A DNA stretch of 14,127 nucleotides from NCBI GenBank assembly GCA_028291305.1, contig JAQGII010000075.1, positions 1 through 14,127 of the forward strand, in the 5' to 3' direction. This stretch comes from Caulobacteraceae bacterium (GTDB lineage Bacteria > Pseudomonadota > Alphaproteobacteria > Caulobacterales > Caulobacteraceae). Shown piece by piece: positions 1 through 7,339 of this stretch (positions are counted from its first letter, which is position 1; each line of letters opens with the position of its first letter). The position numbers and the translations under genes were made by a program. Under the pieces are notes generated by a model. It was not told the DNA's origin. It ran no database searches and saw nothing but the letters and a program-made list of their open reading frames with translations.

Positions 1-2
1 CG

Positions 3-230
3 GCCGTGTTCGCCATCGCCTCGCCGAGCTCCTCATTCAGCATGTTGGCGGGCACCAGCGGCACCATCGTGGTGACCACCTCCTTGAGCGCCGCCACCGG
101 CACGCTCAGCGGCGCCACCGGCAGCGCCGGCACCGCCAGTTTCACCGTCGGCGGCACCATGCCTCTGGCGGCCAACCAGGTCGCCGGCAACTACACCGGG
201 ACCTTCAACGTCACCGTCACCTACAACTGA
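3..230 (+). CDS. DUF4402-type pilin-like subunit, 5' end missing
   Basis: This is the C-terminal part of a gene that enters from the left edge; the reading frame is open to the first complete codon, so the GTG at position 6 is probably internal. About 75 residues are visible. They match the C-terminal half of the neighbouring subunit at 320-847 almost motif for motif: a Ser/Ala/Thr/Gly-rich stretch (LSAATGTLSGATGSAGTA), then FTVGGTMPL, and the ending YTGTFNVTVTYN. That ending is the last beta strand of a DUF4402-type fold. By analogy with chaperone-usher pilins, the final strand contacts the chaperone during assembly. It is probably a structural subunit exported to the periplasm, paralogous to the next gene and likely arising by tandem duplication. 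The signal peptide and N-terminal strand lie outside the window. Confidence 0.85.
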   Translation, partial: AVFAIASPSSSFSMLAGTSGTIVVTTSLSAATGTLSGATGSAGTASFTVGGTMPLAANQVAGNYTGTFNVTVTYN

Positions 231-268
231 GACGGCCGGTTACGGACTGATCTTTTGAGCTTAAACTC

Positions 269-298
269 GCGGCTCCGTCCCCCAGCGGATGGAGCCGC
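269..298 (+). terminator. Intergenic stem-loop between two pilin genes
   Basis: An inverted repeat between the first two subunit genes has arms 269-280 (GCGGCTCCGTCC) and 287-298 (GGATGGAGCCGC). It forms a 12-bp stem with one G-U pair and a 6-nt loop. The sequence after it (AATATTTC) has only a short T run, so it may be a weak or partial terminator, or an RNA-stabilising hairpin that sets subunit ratios. It ends 21 nt before the next start codon, just upstream of the ribosome binding site. Confidence 0.5.
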
Positions 299-319
299 AA
301 TATTTCCCGAAGGTTCGGT

Positions 320-847
320 ATGAAGCGTTCCCTGCATCTGATCGCCGTCGCGGCGCTGACGTTCGCCGGACCGGCCATGGCCCAGACCTCCGCCACGGCC
401 ACCGCCTCGGCCACCGCTACGGCCACGGTGCTGACGCCGATCTCCCTGAGCAAGACCACCGATCTGGCCTTCGGCTCGATGGTCCGTCCCGGAAACGGCG
501 CCAACACGATCGCAATCGACGCGACCACCGGCAACCGCACCCTGACCGGCTCGGGCAACGCCTCCCTGGCCACCTCCACGCCCACCCGCGCCGCCTTTTC
601 GGTCGGCGGCGACGGCGCGCAGACCTTTTCCATCACGGTTCCCTCGCCGATCAGCATCACCCGCACCGGCGGGACGGAAACCGTCCCGGTGACGCTCAGC
701 GCTTCGGCCGCCACCGGCCTGCTGAGCGGAAGCGCCGGCAACTCCGGGACCGCGACCTTCGGGGTGGGCGGCTCCCTCCCCCTGAACACGACGGTCGTGG
801 GCGGCAGCTACACGGGCACGTTCAACGTGACCGTGGGCTATAACTAG
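320..847 (+). CDS. DUF4402-type pilin-like subunit
   Basis: This is a 175-residue secreted protein. A Sec signal peptide (MKRSLHLIAV then AALTFAGPAMA) ends at an AMA|Q site near residue 21. The mature N terminus is a run of alternating small residues (TSATATASATATATV, about residues 23-37). This looks like the donor strand that chaperone-usher pilins insert into the neighbouring subunit. The conserved block DLAFGSMVRPGNG follows, and the protein ends in YTGTFNVTVGYN, the terminal strand of the DUF4402-type fold. It has no cysteine, so it lacks the classical pilin disulfide. The ATG has GAAGG 6 nt upstream. It follows the first subunit by 89 nt and precedes a third by 37 nt. Its position before a chaperone and an usher supports a structural pilus subunit. 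The DUF4402 assignment comes from the motif pattern, not from a search. Confidence 0.88.
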   Translation: MKRSLHLIAVAALTFAGPAMAQTSATATASATATATVLTPISLSKTTDLAFGSMVRPGNGANTIAIDATTGNRTLTGSGNASLATSTPTRAAFSVGGDGAQTFSITVPSPISITRTGGTETVPVTLSASAATGLLSGSAGNSGTATFGVGGSLPLNTTVVGGSYTGTFNVTVGYN

Positions 848-884
848 ACGCGTGTAGTTCGACGGGGGATCTGAGGCTCAGCAT

Positions 885-1442
885 ATGCGCGCGGCGATTG
901 CCTTCGGGGTCTGTATCTCGGCGATGCTCGCAACGCATCCGGCCTTCGCCCAGGCAACCTCGACCACCGAGGTGTCCGCCGATATCAGCGCGCCCGCGTC
1001 CATCTCCGTGGTCGACAACCTGAACTTCAACTTCTCGCCGCAGGCGCTCGGCAGCGGCCTGACCATCACCAGCAGCGCAGCCAACGGCGTGAACGCCAGG
1101 ATCCTGGTCGGCGGCGCGCTCGGCTCCGCGGTGTCCGTCTCGGTGCCGACGTCGATCGATGTGGTCAACGCCAGCGGCGGCCAGGTCGTCACGGTGCGGA
1201 CCGTCAGCTCGGCGACCGGCGGCGGCGGCAACACCGCCCCGGCGGCTTCCTCCGCAGGGATCGCAGGGACCGACGGGGCCGGCGCCCCGACCGGAGGCAT
1301 GTTCAACGCACCCGTGCAGGTGGTGGGCGTCCTGGACAACGACATGATGAGCTTCAGCGTCGGCGGCGCGGTGACGAACGCCAACAACCTGGTCCCCGGC
1401 GAGTACCACGGCGTCTTGACCGTGATCGCCCAGTACAATTAG
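885..1442 (+). CDS. DUF4402-type pilin-like subunit, divergent
   Basis: This is a 185-residue secreted protein with a signal peptide ending AFA|Q near residue 22. The mature part begins ATSTTEVSADISAPASISVV, giving a hydrophobic/polar alternating strand comparable to the donor strand of the upstream subunit. It ends PGEYHGVLTVIAQYN, which aligns with the YTGTFNVTVGYN ending of the other subunits. It differs in the middle: a Gly/Ala/Thr-rich loop (about residues 105-135) is followed by VVGVLDNDMMSFSVGGAV. It may be a minor or adaptor subunit rather than the main shaft pilin; that role is inference. A GAGG 8 nt before the ATG supports the start. It lies 37 nt after the preceding subunit gene and about 100 nt before the chaperone gene, so cotranscription is likely. 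Confidence 0.85.
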   Translation: MRAAIAFGVCISAMLATHPAFAQATSTTEVSADISAPASISVVDNLNFNFSPQALGSGLTITSSAANGVNARILVGGALGSAVSVSVPTSIDVVNASGGQVVTVRTVSSATGGGGNTAPAASSAGIAGTDGAGAPTGGMFNAPVQVVGVLDNDMMSFSVGGAVTNANNLVPGEYHGVLTVIAQYN

Positions 1443-1539
1443 CGCCCGGGGCGAAATTCACGTGCGGTTAACGCGAATCTATCGAGACTCCCGCTCCGAA
1501 GCCGCCGACAGTTCCGGGGTGCGAGCGGGGGAGCGACTC

Positions 1540-2538
1540 ATGCAAGGTGGCGCTTTGGTGCGGGCTGCGCGGCGGTTGCCGCGAGCGGTTGGGCGAGTGC
1601 GCCTGGCGATCGGCGTCGTCGCCGCCAGCCTGGTCGTCCTGCTCGGCCCCTCGACCGACAAGGCCGCCGCCCAGGCGCCCGCGGCGGCGGCGCCGGTCAA
1701 CAACGTCAGCGCCAACCTGAACATCTCGCCCAAACGGGTCACATTCGACCGGGCGGACCATTCGGCGACGGTCTACATCTTCAACCAGGGCAACGGTCCG
1801 GGCACCTTCGACATCACCCTGATCGACCGGGTGATGCTGCCGGACGGCGAAATCCTCCCGCTGAGCGAAGCCCAGGCCCGGCCCGAGCTGAAGGCCTACG
1901 TCGACGGCCTGAAATCGGCCCAGAGCATGCTGGTGGTCACGCCGCGCCGGGTCACCCTGGGGGCGGGCAAGGGTCAGACCATCCGCATCCGCGCCGCGGC
2001 CTCCGTCGCGGGCGCCGCGGGCACGCCGATGCCCGGCGAGTACCGCACCCACCTGACCGTGGCCACCATCCCGCCGCGGGACGCCGGCCTGACCGCCGAG
2101 CAGGCCGCCGCCACCGGGCCCCAGCAACTGAGTTTCCAGATCAATTCCGTATTCGGCCTGAGCATTCCCGTGATCCTCCGCGTCGGGCCGCCCGACGTGA
2201 GGGCCACGATCGAAGGCGCCAAGCTGACCACCGAAAACGTCTCGAGCGACGGCGTCGCTCCTCCACGTCCCGCCTCGATGCTGCGTTTCAAGCTGGTCCG
2301 CGGCGGCCCCAACTCCCTGTTCGGCAATATCGAGGTGCGCGGCTCCAAGGATAAGGCCGGGGCCGACCCGCTGGCCGCCGTCCGCGGCCTGGGCGTCTAT
2401 ACCGAGATCGACCACCGCGATATCCAGATGGTCCTTAAGCGTGCGCCGCTCCCTGGCGAGCAACTTGAAATCAGCTTCAAGGATGACGACACGGCCCCGG
2501 GCCGGTTGGTTGCCAAAGCCGTCATCAGCACACAGTAG
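1540..2538 (+). CDS. PapD-like periplasmic pilus chaperone
   Basis: The protein has 332 residues from the ATG at 1540. I chose this start because GGGAG sits 6 nt upstream and the product then begins with a good signal peptide: basic RRLPRAVGRVR, hydrophobic LAIGVVAASLVVLLG, and a cleavage region KAAAQA near residue 45. An in-frame GTG at 1462 would add 26 polar residues and has no such site. The mature protein matches the two-domain PapD fold: SPKRVTFD (R66 in the position of the cleft arginine), VYIFNQGNGPGTFDI, VVTPRRVTLGAGKGQTIRIR, PGEYRTHLTV and FGLSIPVILRVG. A second beta domain follows from about residue 218. It would hold the DUF4402-type subunits in the periplasm and hand them to the usher. 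It is longer than classical chaperones (about 230-250 residues), and the lysine expected before the domain junction is not evident. It overlaps the usher gene. Confidence 0.88.
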   Translation: MQGGALVRAARRLPRAVGRVRLAIGVVAASLVVLLGPSTDKAAAQAPAAAAPVNNVSANLNISPKRVTFDRADHSATVYIFNQGNGPGTFDITLIDRVMLPDGEILPLSEAQARPELKAYVDGLKSAQSMLVVTPRRVTLGAGKGQTIRIRAAASVAGAAGTPMPGEYRTHLTVATIPPRDAGLTAEQAAATGPQQLSFQINSVFGLSIPVILRVGPPDVRATIEGAKLTTENVSSDGVAPPRPASMLRFKLVRGGPNSLFGNIEVRGSKDKAGADPLAAVRGLGVYTEIDHRDIQMVLKRAPLPGEQLEISFKDDDTAPGRLVAKAVISTQ

Positions 2539-5392
2539 AGGGGCGGCGTGGCTAGCCCTGGCGCTGGGGTGTGCGGCGGCGGTGAATTCCGCGGTCGCCC
2601 AACCGACGCCTAGCACATCCACGCCAATTGCGGCCGCGGCTCTGCAAGGCCCGCCGCTAAGGCCCGCGGCCCCGCCCACCGGCATCCCCCCGGTCCCCAA
2701 CACGACCCTTTCCGCCCAGACCGCCGCGATCAAGCGCAACGCCACGGCCGAGGTCCACGAGGAGGACCTGCTGCTGCTGGCCGTCGATCTGGACGGCCTG
2801 TCCGTCACCGACGCCCTGCCGGCCTATGGCATGCAGGACGACCCCCTGCTGCCGATGGGCGAACTGGCCCGGCTGCTGGACCTGAACCTGACCGTTTCGC
2901 CGGTCGAGGGACAGATCATCGGCACCCTGGGCCAGGCCCAGCGCCCCGTGACCATAGACCTGGCCAGCGGCGCCTTCCGCGCCAACGGCAAGGAGATCGA
3001 TCTGTCCCCGGAAGACGTGGCGGTGACCAGCGTCGAGATCTACCTGCGCGCCTCGGCGGTCCAGCGCCTGCTGCCGCTGACCATCAAGGCCAATATCGAA
3101 GAGCTGCAATTGAAGCTGCACGCCCTGGAAAGGTTGCCGATCCAGGCCCGCCTGGACCGGCTGACGCAACTTCGCGACCTGCAGCCCGACGTCGACAACA
3201 ACAACGAACCGGCGCTGCGGATCCCGACGCCTTACCGCCTGATCACCCCGCCCGCCTTCGACATCGACGGCCAGCTGGGCTCCAGCGTCACCGGGCCGCA
3301 CTTCTCGCACAGCTACAATGTGCGGATCGCCAACGATTTCCTCTACACCGGTTTCCAGGGCTTCGTGGGCTCCGACCAGAACGGCGGGATCGCCAGCGCG
3401 CGCGCCACCTTCGAGCGTCACGACGCCAAGGGCGGCCTGCTGGGGCCGATCAACGCCACCAGCGCCAGCGGTGGGGACGTGTTCACCCCCGGCCTGCCCA
3501 TCGGACCGCGCGGCGCGAGCGGCCGCGGCTTCGAGTTTTCGACCGCGCCCCTCGAACAGACCAGCGTGTTCGACCGCATCGACCTGCGCGGGGAGCTGCC
3601 GGTCGGGTACGACGTGGAGCTCTACATCAACGACATCCTGCGCAGCGGCCAGCGCACGCCCGTGCAGGGCCGCTACGAGTTCCTCAACGTGCCCCTGGTG
3701 CGCGGCGTCAACGTCATCCGCATCGTCACCAACGGCCCGCGCGGGGAGCGCACCGAGCAGACCCGCATCGTCAACGTGGGCGGCGGCCAGATGGCCCGGG
3801 GCAAGGTGTCCTTCGCCGCCGGCGTGGTGCAGCAGGACACGGCGCTGATCAATCTGGGCAACGCGCTCACCGATCCCACCCAGCCCGCGCCCGTCGCCAC
3901 TCCCGGCGCCGGCAGCGTGCGGGTCAGCGCCAACGTCGCCTACGGGCTGACCGACAGCGTGACCCTCGTGGCCGGGGCGGCCCTCTTCCCGGTGGCCGAA
4001 GACCCCCTCAAGCCCAGCGCCATCACCGGGCGCGAACTGGTCACGGCCGGCGTGCGCACCTCGATTTTCGGGGCGGCGGTCCAGGTCGACGCCGCCGCCG
4101 ACAGCGCCCGCAGCGGAGCCCTGGCCTTCGGCATCGCCGGCCAGCCGTTCGGCGTGTCCACCCTGGTGCGCCAGGTCTTCTACAGAGGCCCCTTCATCGA
4201 CGAGACGGTGGCGGTCAGCACCACGGAAAAGCCGATCGCCAGCCACACCGAGATCAACACCGATTTCAGTGTGCGGGCGATGCACAACACGCTGCTGCCG
4301 CTGACCCTGCACGGCACCGTCGACGTGTTCGCCGACCGGTCCGTCACCACCACCGCAGGCTTCCGCGCGTCCGCCACCCTGCGCAACATCCTGCTTTCGG
4401 GGGGGTTCGACCTACAGTCCAACGCCGCCCCCGGAGCGGCGATCACGACCAGCACCACCGGGAACCTGTCGGTCTCGACCTATTACAATTTCCAATGGCA
4501 GCTGCGCGCCAGCCTCGACTACGTCCTCACGCCCGGGTTCACCGTCAACGCCCTCAGCGTCACCGCCGACCGGGAGCTCGGCGCCAACCAGGCCCTGCGC
4601 CTGGGCGTCGGCCAGGGCTTCGGCGTCGGCGGGGGCACCAGCTTCCAGGTCGGCGACATCCTGCACACCCGCTACGGCGACATGTCCCTGACCGGCAGCT
4701 TCACCACCCCGACCAACCAATGGCAGCTGGGCCTCACCTTCGCCACGGGGCTGGTGTTCGACCCCTACGCCAAACGCTACCTCCTGACCCGGCCGGGCCC
4801 CGCGTCGAGCGGCAGCATCGCCTTCCAGGCGTTCACCGACGCCAACGGAAACGGCGTCTACGACGACGGCGAGAAGCCGGCCCCCGGCGTCACCATCGAC
4901 GGCGGCGAGCGCAAGGCCGTCACCGACGCCAGGGGCGGCGCCATGATCATCGGCGTGGGCTCGGGCGCCAGCGGCCGCGTGCAGGTGGGGGTGGACGCCA
5001 TCGACGATCCCTACGTGCAGTCCCCGCCGCACACCCTCACCTTCGCTCCGCGCCCCGGGCTGGTGATCAAGTCGCCCTATCCGCTGACCTCGGCCAGCGA
5101 AATCATCACCCATGTGGTGCTGCGTCGGGACGGCAAGCTGCAGGGCCTGTCGGCCGTGCGCATCCGGCTCGTCCCCCGCAAGGGGACTGCGCCGCTGGAG
5201 GCGTCGACCGAATTCGACGGCAGCGCCGGCTTCGACAGCCTGTCGACGGGAACCTACGACTTCCTGCTCGACCCCGAACAGTCCGAGCGGCTGCACATGC
5301 ACATGACGGCGCCGGCCCAGATCGTCGTCCCCCCCGGCGGCGGACCTCTGCCCGACCTGACCGTGGAGGTCGCGTTCGACCAGCCCAAGTAG
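2483..5392 (+). CDS. Outer-membrane pilus usher with extra N- and C-terminal domains
   Basis: This 969-residue protein is inferred to be the assembly pore of the pilus. The start is uncertain. ATG 2483 overlaps the chaperone by 56 nt, has AAGG directly against it, and gives a signal peptide ending NSAVA|Q near residue 39; GTG 2441 would add 14 residues. After a Pro/Ala/Thr linker, residues about 96-200 contain LLPMGELARLLDLNL and an ANGKEIDL block that resembles a copper-amine-oxidase-N-like fold. Beta-rich sequence from about residue 258 fits the barrel. The block DLRGELPVGYDVELYINDIL (367-386) is the classical usher motif before the plug. Near residue 786, DANGNGVYDDGEKPAPGVTI is an SdrB/calcium-loop-like repeat, followed by Ig-like sequence to the C terminus. 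Canonical ushers are about 800-870 residues, so both ends are extended. Translational coupling to the chaperone is likely. Confidence 0.85.
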   Translation: MTTRPRAGWLPKPSSAHSRGAAWLALALGCAAAVNSAVAQPTPSTSTPIAAAALQGPPLRPAAPPTGIPPVPNTTLSAQTAAIKRNATAEVHEEDLLLLAVDLDGLSVTDALPAYGMQDDPLLPMGELARLLDLNLTVSPVEGQIIGTLGQAQRPVTIDLASGAFRANGKEIDLSPEDVAVTSVEIYLRASAVQRLLPLTIKANIEELQLKLHALERLPIQARLDRLTQLRDLQPDVDNNNEPALRIPTPYRLITPPAFDIDGQLGSSVTGPHFSHSYNVRIANDFLYTGFQGFVGSDQNGGIASARATFERHDAKGGLLGPINATSASGGDVFTPGLPIGPRGASGRGFEFSTAPLEQTSVFDRIDLRGELPVGYDVELYINDILRSGQRTPVQGRYEFLNVPLVRGVNVIRIVTNGPRGERTEQTRIVNVGGGQMARGKVSFAAGVVQQDTALINLGNALTDPTQPAPVATPGAGSVRVSANVAYGLTDSVTLVAGAALFPVAEDPLKPSAITGRELVTAGVRTSIFGAAVQVDAAADSARSGALAFGIAGQPFGVSTLVRQVFYRGPFIDETVAVSTTEKPIASHTEINTDFSVRAMHNTLLPLTLHGTVDVFADRSVTTTAGFRASATLRNILLSGGFDLQSNAAPGAAITTSTTGNLSVSTYYNFQWQLRASLDYVLTPGFTVNALSVTADRELGANQALRLGVGQGFGVGGGTSFQVGDILHTRYGDMSLTGSFTTPTNQWQLGLTFATGLVFDPYAKRYLLTRPGPASSGSIAFQAFTDANGNGVYDDGEKPAPGVTIDGGERKAVTDARGGAMIIGVGSGASGRVQVGVDAIDDPYVQSPPHTLTFAPRPGLVIKSPYPLTSASEIITHVVLRRDGKLQGLSAVRIRLVPRKGTAPLEASTEFDGSAGFDSLSTGTYDFLLDPEQSERLHMHMTAPAQIVVPPGGGPLPDLTVEVAFDQPK

Positions 5393-5664
5393 ACCTCGGC
5401 GCTGTTTTCGACACGCCGGACGCCCGGGGCCGGACCTTTCACCCGCCGGGGCGCAGAGCGCGTGGTCTACCAGGACAGTTGATGGTGACTCTTGAGTATG
5501 AGCGAGACCGGCGCGTCCGCAACTCGATGAATTCGCGCCGCGCGTTAGTGGATCTCTTCTTATCAACCCTCGGTTGAATTCCTCGCACAACCGTCGAACG
5601 GCGATGCGGCAGCGACGATTCGTCATCGTGCGCTCGCCGAATCATTCAGGTAGAACTGAAGGCG

Positions 5665-6693
5665 ATGAAAACTTGCCTGCGCTTCCTAGGTCTTGGCGCC
5701 ACCTCGCTGTTGCCTTTGGCGGCTGCGGCGCCCGCCGATGCGGGGCCTCCTGTGGTGACTGTGAAGTCCATTACGGCCAGCGCGCCTGCCCTGGGCACGG
5801 TGATCTCCGGCGCCACCGGCGACACCGTCTTCACCATCTCCAACGCCGGCCTGGTTTCGCGCTCCAGCGGGACGGGCGTCAGGACCACGACCGGCGGCGT
5901 CACCGCGGTGACCGTCACCATCCACTGCGGAGGCGCTATCTGCGCCGGCGGCAACGGCAAGATCCAGAGCACCGGCACGCCGGCCGGCCGCGCCGGGAGC
6001 TTGACCAACTTCACCCCGGTGAGCGGCACGGCCATCCTGGCCGCCATCAGCGGGACCAACCCGGTCACCTTCACCTTTCCGGCAAGCATCCCCAACAACA
6101 CCGACCTGACCTTCACCGTGGGGATGGATTTCCCCATCGACGGCAACGACAACACCAGCGGGACGGTAGCGGCGCTGAGCACCTCGAAGTTCCTGGTTTC
6201 GGTGGCCGAGGGCAGCACTACGCCAGGCTCGACCGGAACCGGGACGGCGACCGCCACCGTCTACCGCGCCCTGGCCATGACCAAGACCGGCGACATGGCG
6301 TTCGGCACGATCCTCAAGCCGCCCGGCGTCGCCGGCTCGGTGACCCTCGGCAACACCGGCGGCGCCGTCACGGTGTCCGGGGCCGGCTATGGCAAGATGT
6401 CGACGGGCCGGCCGTCCACCACGCCGTCCAGCGCCCAGTTCAAGATCAGCGGCGAGGCCGCCAGGGTCTATACCCTCAATGTGCCGAGCACCTTCGTGAT
6501 GGCGGGCACGGGCACCGACAGCCTGACCGTGAGCCTCTCGCCGACCGTTGCGAGCGGGCCCGCCACCTTCAGCGGAAGCGCGGGGGCGGCCTCGACCCTG
6601 ACCCTGGGCGTCGGCGGCTCGTTCAGCGTGGGCGCGGCGACCGGCTACGGGATCTACACCGGCACCTTCGCGGTCACCGCCACCTACAACTGA
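5665..6693 (+). CDS. Two-domain DUF4402-type protein, candidate pilus tip adhesin
   Basis: This 342-residue secreted protein has a signal peptide (LRFLGLGATSLLPLAAAAPADA|G, cut near residue 26). Residues about 30-185 form a first beta-rich domain with one close cysteine pair, Cys88 and Cys93 (HCGGAIC), unlike the cysteine-free subunit at 320-847. A Gly/Ser/Thr linker (GSTTPGSTGTG) leads to a second domain. It starts TATATVYRALAMTKTGDMAFG, which aligns with TATATVLTPISLSKTTDLAFG of that subunit, and ends YTGTFAVTATYN. The layout (unique domain, linker, pilin domain, last gene after the usher) matches tip adhesins of other chaperone-usher systems. The first domain may itself be a divergent DUF4402 copy. 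The ligand is unknown. The ATG has GAAGG only 2 nt upstream, a tight spacing. A 272-nt gap after the usher leaves room for its own promoter. Confidence 0.83.
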   Translation: MKTCLRFLGLGATSLLPLAAAAPADAGPPVVTVKSITASAPALGTVISGATGDTVFTISNAGLVSRSSGTGVRTTTGGVTAVTVTIHCGGAICAGGNGKIQSTGTPAGRAGSLTNFTPVSGTAILAAISGTNPVTFTFPASIPNNTDLTFTVGMDFPIDGNDNTSGTVAALSTSKFLVSVAEGSTTPGSTGTGTATATVYRALAMTKTGDMAFGTILKPPGVAGSVTLGNTGGAVTVSGAGYGKMSTGRPSTTPSSAQFKISGEAARVYTLNVPSTFVMAGTGTDSLTVSLSPTVASGPATFSGSAGAASTLTLGVGGSFSVGAATGYGIYTGTFAVTATYN

Positions 6694-6697
6694 ACGC

Positions 6698-6721
6698 CCG
6701 CGCGCGCAGCGGCCCGCGCGG
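6698..6721 (+). terminator. GC-rich hairpin after the adhesin candidate
   Basis: Arms CCGCGCG (6698-6704) and CGCGCGG (6715-6721) can form a 7-bp stem with a 10-nt loop, starting 4 nt after the stop codon. There is no U tract, so termination is only a possibility. The same hairpin would lie downstream of the oppositely oriented tRNA gene and could serve both. Confidence 0.35.
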
Positions 6722-6746
6722 TGCGGCTATCTTGTCTGGATGGGAA

Positions 6747-6821
6747 TGGTGGACGCGACAGGGATTGAACCTGTGACCCCCTCGATGTCAACGAGGTGCT
6801 CTCCCGCTGAGCTACGCGTCC
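6747..6821 (-). tRNA. tRNA-Val (anticodon GAC)
   Basis: Read on the - strand, the sequence folds as a complete 75-nt tRNA. The acceptor stem GGACGCG pairs with CGCGTCC. The D arm is GCTC-AGCGGGA-GAGC. The anticodon stem CCTCG/CGAGG carries the loop TTGACAT, with anticodon GAC. The T arm is ACAGG-TTCAATC-CCTGT. The discriminator A and CCA end are encoded in the DNA (6747-6750). A GAC anticodon reads GUC and GUU valine codons. It stands alone, 80 nt downstream of cpdR on the same strand and convergent with the pilus cluster. Confidence 0.97.
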
Positions 6822-6838
6822 GCTCCGGAAGAAGGGGC

Positions 6839-6867
6839 GGTATATCGACAGGGGCGAAGCGGCGCAA
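6839..6867 (-). promoter_or_regulatory. Probable promoter of the tRNA-Val gene
   Basis: On the - strand, TTGCGC (6862-6867) and TATACC (6839-6844) are separated by exactly 17 nt. They lie upstream of the tRNA 5' end at 6821, with a predicted start about 10 nt before the mature tRNA. Each hexamer matches 4 of 6 bases of the general sigma consensus. This suggests the tRNA is transcribed independently of cpdR. Confidence 0.45.
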
Positions 6868-6900
6868 GCGGCGCCGACACCCAACCTCCGCCGCGGGCCG

Positions 6901-7263
6901 CTAGGCCGCCGCCATCATCCGCTCGACCTCGGCCACGATCTCGCGCAGGTGGATGGGCTTGGACAGCACCTTGGCGCCCTGGGGGGCGCTTTCCTTGGCG
7001 GCCAGGGCCACCGCGGCGAAACCGGTGATGAACATGATGCGCAGCTCGGGCTGAACGGCGGCGGCCTGGCGGGCCACCTCGATGCCGTCGGCGCCGGGCA
7101 TGACGATGTCGGTCAGCAGCAGGTCCCAGCGCGCTTCGGGCAGGGCCTCCAGCGCCTCCTCGCCGTCGGCGCAGGCGCGGACCTCGTAGCCCGCGCGCTC
7201 GAGCGCGCGGGTCAGGAAGCCGCGCAGGGAATCATCGTCTTCGGCCAGCAGGATTCGGGTCAT
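6901..7263 (-). CDS. cpdR: Single-domain response regulator CpdR
   Basis: This 120-residue stand-alone receiver starts MTRILLAEDDDSLRGFL. It carries the acidic pair Asp9/Asp10, the phosphoacceptor Asp52 in LLLTDIVMPG, Thr80 in MFITGF, and Lys102 in LSKP. No output domain follows. The stretch IMFITGFAAVAL, the overall length and the C terminus EVERMMAAA are characteristic of CpdR. In Caulobacter, unphosphorylated CpdR acts as an adaptor that localises and primes ClpXP to degrade cell-cycle regulators, and its phosphorylation through the CckA-ChpT relay turns this off. The Ala-Ala tail seen here is the type of C-terminal degron by which CpdR itself is recognised by ClpXP. ATG 7263 is preferred over an in-frame TTG at 7278. 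It is divergent from the amidohydrolase gene, with 162 nt between them. Confidence 0.92.
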   Translation of the reverse strand: MTRILLAEDDDSLRGFLTRALERAGYEVRACADGEEALEALPEARWDLLLTDIVMPGADGIEVARQAAAVQPELRIMFITGFAAVALAAKESAPQGAKVLSKPIHLREIVAEVERMMAAA

Positions 7264-7339
7264 GGTCTCGATCAGCAACGCTCAAGCCGGCGCAGTGCGC
7301 GACTCGGTGAACAGGCCCGCCGATCTTAGCCGCCCAGGA

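Noticed and set aside
1468..2808. Long open frame (446 codons) on the - strand opposite the chaperone and usher genes
   Set aside because: Composition is Gly/Arg/Asp/Val-rich with no family motif, as expected for the antisense of a high-GC gene. The + strand genes have signal peptides and family motifs.
2657..4312. 551-codon - strand frame opposite the usher
   Set aside because: Low-complexity Gly/Val/His/Gln-rich antisense translation without recognisable domains.
5574..6776. 400-codon + strand frame overlapping the adhesin candidate
   Set aside because: The product is Arg/His/Gly-rich and runs into the tRNA region. The other frame (5665-6693) has a signal peptide and pilin motifs.
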